Assembly (NCBI GenBank): GCA_958443615.1
Contig: CAUCLI010000005.1
Location: forward strand, 1 to 64,000
DNA from: an uncultured Collinsella sp.
Lineage (GTDB): Bacteria; Actinomycetota; Coriobacteriia; Coriobacteriales; Coriobacteriaceae
Length of the DNA: 64,000 nt
Direction of reading: 5' to 3'
Shown here: positions 1 through 7,825 of the stretch, piece after piece
Layout of the letters: every line of letters begins with the position of its first letter
Numbering within the stretch: position 1 is the first letter of the stretch
Program-made: the position numbers and the translations under genes
The notes under the pieces: model-generated
Told to the model about the DNA's origin: nothing
Seen by the model: only the letters and a program-made list of their open reading frames with translations
Databases searched by the model: none

Positions 1-75
1 GCGGGGCCAGCCCGTGGGAGAGCAGGGCGCCGCTGACCGGTGGACGGCTTTCGCGTTTTTTCGCGCGGGAGCGCT

Positions 76-103
76 CGGGGGTCCCTTCGGGGGCCCCTTT
101 TTT
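76..103 (+). terminator. Intrinsic terminator-like hairpin upstream of acpS
   Basis: A GGGG...CCC / GGG...CCCC stem with a TTCG-like loop is followed by six T residues. It would end transcription of a gene lying left of the window. In bases 1-75 I see only a possible 11-codon coding tail ending in TGA at 34-36, which cannot be assigned. Nothing else is evident between here and the acpS ribosome binding site. Confidence 0.6.
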
Positions 104-201
104 GTGTTCCGACCGTCTGGTGATATCGGTTCGCTCTGTGACGGTACCTGCAATGGCTACAATAGGAATGTTGTAAGCACGTTGATTGCAGGGAGGTGCG
201 T

Positions 202-762
202 ATGGCTGATGCAGGCATCGGCGTCGATATCGTCGAGATCGCTCGCATGGAACGCATCATGCGGGTCACTCCGTCGTTTATTACCCGTATGTTCACTGAT
301 GAGGAACGCGCATATTGTGATGCCTCAGCTCGCCCCGCAGCTCATTATGCCTGTCGCTTTGCCGCTCGTGAGGCGGTTCTGAAATCGCTTGGCACCGGTT
401 TCGGCCAGGAGGGAGTCGGGCGAAACGACATCTGCACCTCTCGTGATTCCAACGGCAAGCCGATCGCTATCCTTTCGGGTGGCGCTAAGGCTGTTGCCGA
501 TCGTCTCGGCGTTCAAGAGGTTGCCATCTCCCTTTCCTTCACGGGGGACCTCGCCATCGCAAATGCGCTTGCGATCACCCCTGAAACTCGTCCAAAGCCC
601 AGGGAGGATAAGGTCTCTGAGCGACAGATCATCGCACGGTCATTTCGCGAAGCGCGCAGTGTTCTGGACGAGCTTGAGAGGGTGCAGGATATCGAGGTCG
701 CGGAATCCCTGTCATTGCAGTTCGAAGATTCATCCGATTCCACTCAGCCTGAAATGGAGTAA
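202..762 (+). CDS. acpS: Holo-[acyl-carrier-protein] synthase with a C-terminal extension
   Basis: AcpS transfers 4'-phosphopantetheine from CoA to a serine of acyl carrier protein, activating it for fatty acid synthesis in the cytosol. The N-terminal GVDIVEIARM motif carries the Mg-binding Asp (D9), and FAAREAVLKSLG (from residue 53) carries the second acidic ligand (E57), close to the B. subtilis Asp8/Glu58 pair. ATG at 202 is preferred over the in-frame GTG at 196 because GGGAGG (191-196) then sits 5 nt upstream. The family is usually about 120-130 residues; this protein is 186 aa, with an acidic tail of roughly 55 residues that looks helical and matches no motif I know. It is followed after 5 nt by nnr, a pairing common in Gram-positive genomes. 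Confidence 0.92.
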   Translation: MADAGIGVDIVEIARMERIMRVTPSFITRMFTDEERAYCDASARPAAHYACRFAAREAVLKSLGTGFGQEGVGRNDICTSRDSNGKPIAILSGGAKAVADRLGVQEVAISLSFTGDLAIANALAITPETRPKPREDKVSERQIIARSFREARSVLDELERVQDIEVAESLSLQFEDSSDSTQPEME

Positions 763-767
763 CGAGC

Positions 768-2375
768 ATGAAGCCTGTTCTTTCCGTCGAGGAGACGCTT
801 CGCCTCGAGGATCTTATTGAGAAAGAGGGGACTTCCAAGGCTGCCCTCATGGAGTATGCGGGTGAGTTCCTCGCCAAAGTCGTCATGAAGGACCATCCCG
901 ATCGCGTTGCGGTGCTCGTGGGATTTGGCAATAACGGCGGAGACGGCTGGGTCGCTGCGGATATCCTGAGTCAAAAGGGCATGACAGTCGATGTCGTTAG
1001 CCCGATTGAACCTAATGAGATCAAGAGCCCTATCGCTCGTCATGTCGCTCGCCGCACTGCTGGCAGGGACGTCAATGTGATCATTGGGCCTTCTCGCGAC
1101 GAGCTGGTCGAAATTCTGTCGCAAGCCGACGTCGTCATCGATGCCATCTTGGGTACGGGGTTCAGCGGGACGGTCCGGGCGCCGTTTTCCATTTGGATCC
1201 CGACGCTCAATGAGCTTGATATGACAGTCGTCTCCGCCGATGTCCCCTCGGGTCTCAACGCTGAGACTGGCGAGGCCGCGGGCCCCTGCGTCCAGGCGAC
1301 GCGCACTGCGACCATGCTCGCTCCCAAGATCGGGCTGTATAGCGGGGAGGGCCCCGAGTTCTCTGGAGAGGTGATGTGCGGCGAGCTATACGATCATCTC
1401 GATGACGTCATCGAGGACGTCGAGCATGCCGCGGATATCGTTGAGGCGATCGACCTCATCGATTATTTTCCGGAGCTCCCAGCCCATGTGAACAAATACA
1501 GCCGTGGGTCCGTGCTCGTCGTCGCGGGGTCCTCGGCATACCCCGGGGCGGCCATCATGGCCGCGAAGGCCGCTGCGCGCGCTGGCGCCGGGTACGTGAC
1601 CGTGGCCGCGCCGGACCCCTGTGCGAATCTCATCCGCATGGCGCTGCCCTGCGTTCCCGTCGTCGGCATCCCCGCGGACACGCGCGGGGCGTTCGGGGCC
1701 GCCGCGGGCTCCCCCGTGCGTGAATTGGCCCGTAAGTTCGATTGCGTGCTGTGCGGCCCGGGCATGACGACCGCCGCCGGTGGCATGCAGGTGGTCACCG
1801 AGCTGCTCGGCATCGATGTCCCCCTGGTGCTCGACGCTGATGCGCTCAATTGCATGAGCCGACTGGCTATCGGCGGAATCGACACGACGCCCGAGGTCTA
1901 TCGCCGCGAGGCGCCGCTCATCCTCACGCCTCATTACCGCGAGCTCTCCCGCCTGGTGGGGGAAGAACCGGTTGAAGATCTCGGCACCGCGATCGCGGCA
2001 GCTCAAAAGCTGGTGTGGGCCGCGGGGTCTGACAACATGGTCGTAGTCGCAAAAGGTCCGCGCACCGCGATCGTGGGTGTCGAGCGGGTCCTGTTGCCCG
2101 CAAGCGGACCCGCTTCGCTTGCCACCGCGGGATCCGGTGACGTTCTCGCCGGCATCGTCGCTGCGCATGTCGCGGTCAGCCACGGTGAGGTCGATAGATG
2201 GGAGATGCAGTGCGCGTATTCCGTCGCGGTCCATTCGTACACGGGCTATGCCGCCGCGGCTGCCATGGGCGAGCGCAGCGTGATCGCCACTGACCTGATT
2301 GACGTTTTGGGCGATGCCATGAGAATCGTTGAGGAAGAGGCCCTCAGGGATGCGGGCATCGAGTTGGGAGCATAG
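768..2375 (+). CDS. nnr: Bifunctional NAD(P)H-hydrate epimerase / ADP-dependent dehydratase
   Basis: This metabolite-repair enzyme epimerises and dehydrates damaged NAD(P)HX back to NAD(P)H. The 535-aa length fits the two-domain form. The N-terminal YjeF_N epimerase domain (about 1-215) has GFGNNGGDGWVAA near residue 52. The C-terminal carbohydrate-kinase-like YjeF_C dehydratase domain (about 225-535) has CGPGMTT near 329 and the ATP/ADP-site motif TAGSGDVLAG near 453. GGAG at 755-758 precedes the ATG. The gene is 5 nt from acpS and its stop lies one base before the alr start, so acpS-nnr-alr are probably one transcript. Confidence 0.93.
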   Translation: MKPVLSVEETLRLEDLIEKEGTSKAALMEYAGEFLAKVVMKDHPDRVAVLVGFGNNGGDGWVAADILSQKGMTVDVVSPIEPNEIKSPIARHVARRTAGRDVNVIIGPSRDELVEILSQADVVIDAILGTGFSGTVRAPFSIWIPTLNELDMTVVSADVPSGLNAETGEAAGPCVQATRTATMLAPKIGLYSGEGPEFSGEVMCGELYDHLDDVIEDVEHAADIVEAIDLIDYFPELPAHVNKYSRGSVLVVAGSSAYPGAAIMAAKAAARAGAGYVTVAAPDPCANLIRMALPCVPVVGIPADTRGAFGAAAGSPVRELARKFDCVLCGPGMTTAAGGMQVVTELLGIDVPLVLDADALNCMSRLAIGGIDTTPEVYRREAPLILTPHYRELSRLVGEEPVEDLGTAIAAAQKLVWAAGSDNMVVVAKGPRTAIVGVERVLLPASGPASLATAGSGDVLAGIVAAHVAVSHGEVDRWEMQCAYSVAVHSYTGYAAAAAMGERSVIATDLIDVLGDAMRIVEEEALRDAGIELGA

Positions 2376-2376
2376 G

Positions 2377-3528
2377 ATGCAGACGCTTCACGAGCCGCCG
2401 ACACGTTGGGCGTGGGCGGAGATCGACACGGGGGCGCTCCGAAGGAACACGCGCGCCTTCAAGGGGCTCATCGGCGCCCGCCAGCGTCTGTGCTGCGTGG
2501 TGAAGGCGGATGCGTACGGCCATGGCGTTGCCTCATGCGCCAAGGTGATGCACGCGGCCGGTGCGGACATGTTCGCCGTCGCCACGGTCTTGGAGGGGGT
2601 CGCGCTGCGCGAGGCGGGCCAAAAGCTTCCGATCCTGCTGCTGAGCGAGCCTCCCCAGGGGGCCATCGACACCCTGCTCGAGTACGAGATCATGCCTTCC
2701 GTCTATTCGCCGGAATTCGCCTGGGCCTATGGCGAGCGCGCCGCCGCACTGGGCCGTGTCGGCAAATATCACATGGCGGTCAACACCGGCATGAACCGCA
2801 TCGGTGTGCACTGCACCGAGGTCGTGGATTTTCGCCGCGCCGTGGACTTCCATGCGGGCCTGGAATGCGACGGAACGTTCACCCATTTCGCCACCGCCGA
2901 CGATCCGGATGGCTGGGATCATCAGCTGCAATGCAAACGTTTCACCGAGGCGGTCGCGGCGTTGCGCGAGGCGGGGTTCGATCCGGGCATCGTGCATTGC
3001 GACAACACGCCGGGGTCGGTGCTGAACCCCGCCATGCACTTCGACATGATACGCGCGGGCATCGGCCTGTACGGCCTGCAGCCTTGTGACCGCACCGCTG
3101 CCGTGCTGCCGCTCGAGCCCGTCATGAGCATTCGCGCGCGAGTCACCCACACATGCTATCCGGCCATGGGCGAGGGCGTGGGGTACGGCTTCACCTATCG
3201 CGTGCCGCGCACGCGCGTCGAGGTCTGCACATTGCCGATCGGATATGCCGACGGCCTGCCGCGCGTGCTGTCCAACCGGATGGAGGTGCTGTACCGCGGC
3301 GAGCGCATCCGCCAGGTGGGTAACATCTGCATGGATCAATGCATGGTCGCGGTGAGCGAGACTCCCTTGCGCCCCGCGCGGGAGGCCGAGGTGGGGGACC
3401 TGATGACGATCGTCGGCCGCGATGGCGATGCGCGCATCACGCTCGATGAGCTCGCGCGCGCTTGCGGGACCATCAACTACGAGCTCGCATGCGGTTTCGG
3501 CATGCGTCTTGAGAAGATCTACGTGTAA
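2377..3528 (+). CDS. alr: Alanine racemase
   Basis: PLP-dependent interconversion of L- and D-alanine, supplying D-Ala for peptidoglycan. At 383 aa it has the usual length. VVKADAYGHG places the Schiff-base lysine at K43, and GVGYGFTYR places the catalytic tyrosine at Y270 from the other subunit. The PLP phosphate-binding region is around RAGIGLYG. The ATG follows the nnr stop by one base (translational coupling likely). An upstream in-frame start at 2329 would overlap nnr and adds residues that do not look like alanine racemase, so 2377 is chosen. Confidence 0.95.
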   Translation: MQTLHEPPTRWAWAEIDTGALRRNTRAFKGLIGARQRLCCVVKADAYGHGVASCAKVMHAAGADMFAVATVLEGVALREAGQKLPILLLSEPPQGAIDTLLEYEIMPSVYSPEFAWAYGERAAALGRVGKYHMAVNTGMNRIGVHCTEVVDFRRAVDFHAGLECDGTFTHFATADDPDGWDHQLQCKRFTEAVAALREAGFDPGIVHCDNTPGSVLNPAMHFDMIRAGIGLYGLQPCDRTAAVLPLEPVMSIRARVTHTCYPAMGEGVGYGFTYRVPRTRVEVCTLPIGYADGLPRVLSNRMEVLYRGERIRQVGNICMDQCMVAVSETPLRPAREAEVGDLMTIVGRDGDARITLDELARACGTINYELACGFGMRLEKIYV

Positions 3529-3581
3529 GAGTATGCCCGCCCGCGTGAGGGGGCGGCGCATGAGCGAAGGAGGCGACGTCC

Positions 3582-4259
3582 ATGGGCGTGATGCATATTC
3601 CCGGCCATACGGGCCAAAAACCGCGCGAGGTCTCACTCGAGGAGATCCGCGCCGTCATGGGCGATTGCCGCGCGTGCCAGCTGTGCCAGACGCGCACGAA
3701 CATCGTGTTCGGGGTCGGCAACCCGCGTGCGCGCGTGATGTTCGTGGGCGAGGCCCCCGGCAAGAACGAGGACCTGCAGGGCGAGCCCTTCGTGGGGCGC
3801 GCCGGTGAGAATCTCAACCGCATCCTCGCGCTTGCGGGGCTCAAGCGCGAGGATATCTACATCGCCAACGTGCTCAAATGCCGTCCCCCGGGAAACCGCA
3901 ACCCGCAGGCGGACGAGGTTCTCGCGTGCTCCCCGTACCTGCGCGAGCAGATCCGCAGCATTTGGCCGGACGTCATCGTGACGCTGGGCAACCCGGCGAG
4001 CCACTTCGTCTTGAAGACCGAGGTCGGTATCACCAAGCTGCGCGGCCGCTTCCATCAGATGGGGCATTTCACGGTCATGCCGACCTTTCACCCCGCTGCC
4101 GCCTTGCGCAATCCCGCGTGGCAGGAGCTGCTCGAGGCGGACTTCCGCATGTTGGGTGAGTACCTGGAGCGGCATCCGGTGGATGCGGGTATCCGCGCCG
4201 CCCGGGAGGGGTCGGCGGCCGATGCCCGTCACGAGGCCCTGCCCGAGGTCGAGGAGTAG
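3582..4259 (+). CDS. Family 4 uracil-DNA glycosylase (4Fe-4S)
   Basis: Removes uracil arising from cytosine deamination or misincorporation, starting base-excision repair. The 225-aa protein carries GEAPGxxEDxxGEPFVGRAG, typical of family 4/5 enzymes, and the C-terminal TFHPAA motif. C29 and C32 near the N-terminus with C100 (KCRPPGNRNP) and C116 are placed as in the 4Fe-4S ligand set of family 4. AAGGAGG is well placed upstream of the ATG. The short upstream gap (3529-3581) has a weak GC-rich hairpin only. It is followed at 2 nt by tsaE, so the two are co-transcribed. Confidence 0.92.
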   Translation: MGVMHIPGHTGQKPREVSLEEIRAVMGDCRACQLCQTRTNIVFGVGNPRARVMFVGEAPGKNEDLQGEPFVGRAGENLNRILALAGLKREDIYIANVLKCRPPGNRNPQADEVLACSPYLREQIRSIWPDVIVTLGNPASHFVLKTEVGITKLRGRFHQMGHFTVMPTFHPAAALRNPAWQELLEADFRMLGEYLERHPVDAGIRAAREGSAADARHEALPEVEE

Positions 4260-4261
4260 CC

Positions 4262-4771
4262 ATGGCGTTGCAGTTCAAGGGACCGCGAATCTACGGGAGC
4301 TCCCGCGTCGACGACACGATCCGTTTGGGGGAGCTGGTCGCGCAGTGCCTGGAGGACGGCGATGTGCTGGTCCTGACCGGCGGCCTCGGTGTCGGCAAGA
4401 CGCATTTCACCAAGGGCGTGTCGGCCGGGCTCGGGGATGGCCACCCGGTCACGAGCCCCACGTTCGCCCTCATGGCGGTGCATGACGGCGGGCGCATCCC
4501 GCTGTTCCACTTCGATTTGTACCGCCTCGAGCACGCGTACCAGCTCGAGGACACGGGCATGTTCGATGTCTTGGGGTATGAGGGGGCGTGCCTGCTCGAA
4601 TGGGGCGAGCAGTTCCAGGACGAGCTGACCGATGAGTACCTGGGCGTGGTCATTTCGCGCGTCAAGGGGGACGAGTCCCTGCGCGAGATCATGCTGGAGC
4701 CCCATGGTGCGCGGGCTGAGCGCCTGGCCGCCGCGATCGACGGCGCCGTGCGCATGGAGTCCGGCGCGTAA
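4262..4771 (+). CDS. tsaE: tRNA t6A biosynthesis ATPase TsaE
   Basis: TsaE is the P-loop ATPase that works with TsaB-TsaD to make threonylcarbamoyladenosine at tRNA position 37. The Walker A loop GGLGVGKT lies at about residues 40-47, and SPTFALM and FHFDLYRLE are family motifs. At 169 aa it is normal in size. It sits directly upstream of the TsaB-RimI-TsaD fusion, which supports the assignment. It starts 2 nt after the glycosylase stop. Confidence 0.93.
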   Translation: MALQFKGPRIYGSSRVDDTIRLGELVAQCLEDGDVLVLTGGLGVGKTHFTKGVSAGLGDGHPVTSPTFALMAVHDGGRIPLFHFDLYRLEHAYQLEDTGMFDVLGYEGACLLEWGEQFQDELTDEYLGVVISRVKGDESLREIMLEPHGARAERLAAAIDGAVRMESGA

Positions 4772-4872
4772 ACGGGCGGCGCGACCACGTGCGGCATCGA
4801 TCGGGTCATGCCCGCCGCGTCTCCGCCCAATCGATGCGCGCGTCGCGCGATGGCGCGAATTGAGCGATTCGG

Positions 4873-4902
4873 AATTGAGCGATTTGTACCTGTCCCCAAT
4901 TG
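4873..4902 (+). repeat. Single REP-like unit (TTTGTACCTGTCCCC family)
   Basis: The stretch GATTTGTACCTGTCCCCAAT, bordered by AATTG words, matches one arm of the inverted repeats at 29651-29737 and 50167-50256. It occupies the 150-bp gap between tsaE and the TsaB fusion, about 20 bp before the start codon, which also argues that translation starts at 4922 rather than inside the repeat at 4907. It stands alone here with no inverted partner. Confidence 0.7.
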
Positions 4903-4921
4903 ATCAATGGGAGCGAGAGAG

Positions 4922-7357
4922 ATGAAGTTGGATGAGCTGCGGACGCTGATCGTGGCGATCGACACCTCGACGGACATGCTCGCCTGCGCGGCGGCATGGT
5001 GGACGCCCGAGGTGTTCTTCGACGATAGGCCCTCACGCGCGGCGATCGAGGTGCTCGCCTCCCGCGACCATCTGTGCCGCAGGCAGGCGAACGTCGAGCT
5101 CGTGCGGACGGTGCAAGAGGTCCTCGACGAGGCCGGTGTGGGCATGTCCGACGTGGGAGGCGTCCTCGTGGGTCGCGGTCCGGGCTCGTTCACAGGGGTG
5201 CGTATCGGCATCTCGACGGCCAAGGGCCTCGCACGCGGTGCGAACGTGCCGCTCATGGGCGCGTCGACGCTGGACGCATGCGCCTGGACCGCGTGGAAGG
5301 CGGGGACGCGCGGCTTGCTTGGCGTGGCAGCGGACGCCATGCGCGGCGAGGTATACCCCGCCCTGTACACGCTGGATGACGAGGGCCCGCATCGCATGTT
5401 CGAACGTGAGCGCGTCGTCAAGGCGGCGTGCGCAGTGGAGGAGTGGGCGGCGCGCGCCGACGCGGCCGAGCTGCAACTCACCGGCGATGGCCTCGTGCGC
5501 TACGGCAGGCTGTTCGAGGAGGCGGGCCTCATGGGGCGCTCACTGGACCGTGAGCTGTGGTGGCCCACGGGCGAGGGCGTCCTGCTGGCCGCCGCGTGCC
5601 CCGAGGGTCTCGCCGCCGCGGGCAGCACGGATCCCGCGGCGGTGCTGCCGGTGTACACGCGCTTGTCGGACGCGGAGGAGAACGAGCGCCGACGCCTGGG
5701 TCTCGCGGAGAGCGTCAACACGGGGATCACGGGCGTGGCCGATGAGCTCGCCGGACGCCACCTGCAGATGCGTCCCATGGCGGCGGCGGATGCCGAGGCG
5801 ATGGCGGCGCTCGAGCGCGACAGCTTCGCCGGTGCGGGCCACGAGCCCTGGAGCGCCTCGCTATTCCTGTCCGAGCTCGCCGAGAGCGCCGGCGCGGCGC
5901 GTTCCTGGTGGGTCGCCCACGACAACGGAGAGCTGATCGGTTTCGCCGGCGGCATGGTGGTCGACAAGGATGTCGAGATCCTGGATGTTGCGGTCTCCGC
6001 CGATCACAGGCGGAAGGGAATCGCGCGCAAGCTGCTTTCCCATGTGAGCTATGACGCGCAGATGCTCGGCTGCACGAGCGCCTCCCTCGAGGTCGAGGCC
6101 GACAACGAGCCGGCGATCGCGCTGTACGCCACCCTGGGCTTCGAGGAGGTCGGTCGTCGTCGCGGGTATTACGGCGCCGGCCGCGACGCCTTGGTGATGC
6201 GGGCCCCGTTGCCGCTCGTCCTGCCCGTCGACGCCTCATCGCCCGAGCCGACCGCCGCTGCGGTGCGCGAGTGGCCCCTGCCGGTGCCCGTTCGCACACC
6301 CGAGGAGTCCGCCGAGATCGAGCGTCGCCAGCTCGTCCTCGCCATCGAGAGCTCCTGCGATGAGACCGCGGTCGCGATCGTGGACGCCGCGGGCAACCTG
6401 CTTGCGAACCAGGTCTCGACGCAGATCGACTTTCACGCCCGCTTCGGCGGCGTGGTGCCCGAGATCGCCTCGCGCAAGCACGTCGAAGTCATCGTGGGCG
6501 TCGTCGACGCCGCACTGGAGGAGGCGGCCGAGAGCCTCGGCCTTGCGGGCGGCGCCATCGCCCCCGTCGAGCTCGCCGCCGTCGGCGTGACTCAGGGACC
6601 CGGCCTCGTGGGTGCGCTTGTGGTGAGCGTGGCGTTCGCCAAGGGCTTCGCCTTGAGCGCGGGTAAACCGCTCATCTGCGTGAATCACCTCGAGGGGCAC
6701 CTGTTCGCCAATAAACTCACCACCCCCGACCTGGAGCCGCCGTTCATCTTCACCCTCGTCTCGGGCGGTCACACGATGCTCGTGCACGTGCGCGCGTGGG
6801 GCGACTATGTCGTTCTGGGAGAGACGCTCGACGACGCGGTGGGGGAGGCCTTCGACAAGGTGGCCAAGGCGCTGGGGCTGGGGTATCCGGGCGGCCCGAT
6901 CATCTCCCGCCTCGCGGAGACGGGCGATCCCAAGGCCATCGATTTCCCGCGCGCGCTCAACAGCCGCGGCGACTACCGTTTCTCGCTCTCGGGCTTGAAG
7001 ACCGCCGTCACGCTCTACATCGAGCAGGAGACGGCCGCCGGCCGTACCATCCATCTGCCCGACCTGGCTGCCTCTTTCGAGGCGGCGGTGTTCGACGTTC
7101 AGTACAAGAAGGCGAGAAACGCGCTGCGCGAGACCGGTGCGCGCGAGTACTGCATCGGCGGCGGCGTGGCGGCCAACCCGCATCTGCGCCGGATGATGAT
7201 CGAGAAGCTCGGTCGCCAGGGCATCCGCGTGACGGTGCCGCCGCAGACCGCGTGCACCGACAACGCCGCCATGATCGCGGTGGTCGCGCGCGAGAAGTAT
7301 CTGCGCGGGGAGTTCGCCGACCTCACTGTCGACGCGGATCCGAACATGACGCTGTAG
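4922..7357 (+). CDS. tsaD: TsaB-RimI-TsaD triple fusion protein
   Basis: One 811-aa polypeptide joins three activities normally separate. Residues about 1-240 are TsaB-like (AIDTSTD; GRGPGSFTGVRIG). Residues about 280-430 are a GNAT acetyltransferase of the RimI type, which acetylates ribosomal protein S18 (VSADHRRKGIARKLL acetyl-CoA loop; LEVEADNEPAIALY). Residues about 467-811 are TsaD, the threonylcarbamoyl transferase (ESSCDET; metal-binding HLEGH near 589; GGGVAANPHLR). ATG 4922 is chosen because GGAG lies 9 nt upstream, while ATG 4907 lies beside the REP unit and has no clear site. Both TsaB and TsaD parts look intact, so the fusion should form its own t6A core with TsaE from the gene upstream. 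Pairwise fusions of these neighbours are known; all three in one chain is less common. Confidence 0.93.
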   Translation: MKLDELRTLIVAIDTSTDMLACAAAWWTPEVFFDDRPSRAAIEVLASRDHLCRRQANVELVRTVQEVLDEAGVGMSDVGGVLVGRGPGSFTGVRIGISTAKGLARGANVPLMGASTLDACAWTAWKAGTRGLLGVAADAMRGEVYPALYTLDDEGPHRMFERERVVKAACAVEEWAARADAAELQLTGDGLVRYGRLFEEAGLMGRSLDRELWWPTGEGVLLAAACPEGLAAAGSTDPAAVLPVYTRLSDAEENERRRLGLAESVNTGITGVADELAGRHLQMRPMAAADAEAMAALERDSFAGAGHEPWSASLFLSELAESAGAARSWWVAHDNGELIGFAGGMVVDKDVEILDVAVSADHRRKGIARKLLSHVSYDAQMLGCTSASLEVEADNEPAIALYATLGFEEVGRRRGYYGAGRDALVMRAPLPLVLPVDASSPEPTAAAVREWPLPVPVRTPEESAEIERRQLVLAIESSCDETAVAIVDAAGNLLANQVSTQIDFHARFGGVVPEIASRKHVEVIVGVVDAALEEAAESLGLAGGAIAPVELAAVGVTQGPGLVGALVVSVAFAKGFALSAGKPLICVNHLEGHLFANKLTTPDLEPPFIFTLVSGGHTMLVHVRAWGDYVVLGETLDDAVGEAFDKVAKALGLGYPGGPIISRLAETGDPKAIDFPRALNSRGDYRFSLSGLKTAVTLYIEQETAAGRTIHLPDLAASFEAAVFDVQYKKARNALRETGAREYCIGGGVAANPHLRRMMIEKLGRQGIRVTVPPQTACTDNAAMIAVVAREKYLRGEFADLTVDADPNMTL

Positions 7358-7385
7358 ATGCCGCGCGTCGGACATGGATGAAAAA

Positions 7386-7422
7386 CGGCCCCCATCTGCG
7401 GGAAAATCGCGGATGGGGGCCG
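7386..7422. terminator. Terminator hairpin between convergent genes
   Basis: CGGCCCCCATC pairs perfectly with GATGGGGGCCG (11 bp, about 15-nt loop). There is an A-run before and a short T-run after, so it can serve both tsaD (plus) and the small membrane protein gene (minus). Confidence 0.75.
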
Positions 7423-7482
7423 CTTTGCGGTTGGATGACGGGCTGTGTTGCGGCTGATCCTGGTTTCGGTCTTTTCAGGGCT

Positions 7483-7653
7483 CTAGCCCCAGAAGCCGTC
7501 CTCATCATCGCCCTTGGGGCCGCGGTCGACGTACATCTTGTGGGTGCGCTTTTCCAGGATGAAGGCGGCGATGCCGAAGATGACGATGCCCGCGAAGAAC
7601 AAGACACCGACACCCAAGCGGGTGCCGAAGAGGAAGTTGAAGAGCTGATCCAT
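7483..7653 (-). CDS. Small single-pass membrane protein (56 aa), function unknown
   Basis: I do not recognise a function. The protein has a short N-terminus, one clear membrane helix (about residues 13-33, GVGVLFFAGIVIFGIAAF) and a charged cytosolic tail ending in acidic residues and FWG. The start ATG is preceded by AGGA on the minus strand. Codon use matches the neighbours, and the gene is bounded by the terminator at 7386-7422 downstream and the serS leader upstream. The ordered hydrophobic/charged layout and the ribosome binding site argue for a real gene, but I cannot show conservation from the window. Confidence 0.7.
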   Translation of the reverse strand: MDQLFNFLFGTRLGVGVLFFAGIVIFGIAAFILEKRTHKMYVDRGPKGDDEDGFWG

Positions 7654-7825
7654 TGCGCTGTCCTGCTTTCTTGCTGGAATACGTGGCGAAATACGCTCAC
7701 CAGTATATACTTGCACTGCATCGACATGCATCGCATCGCGGCATCTCCGCGATGAGTCGCCACGCCGCGGCCGGGGTCGCTCGGCTCGCGGCGATAGTTT
7801 TATGAGAGTTGAACACGGAGGGATC

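Noticed and set aside
7654..7825. A T-box leader for serS
   Set aside because: No recognisable T-box motif (UGGNACC) or terminator/antiterminator pair could be found in the 170-bp leader.
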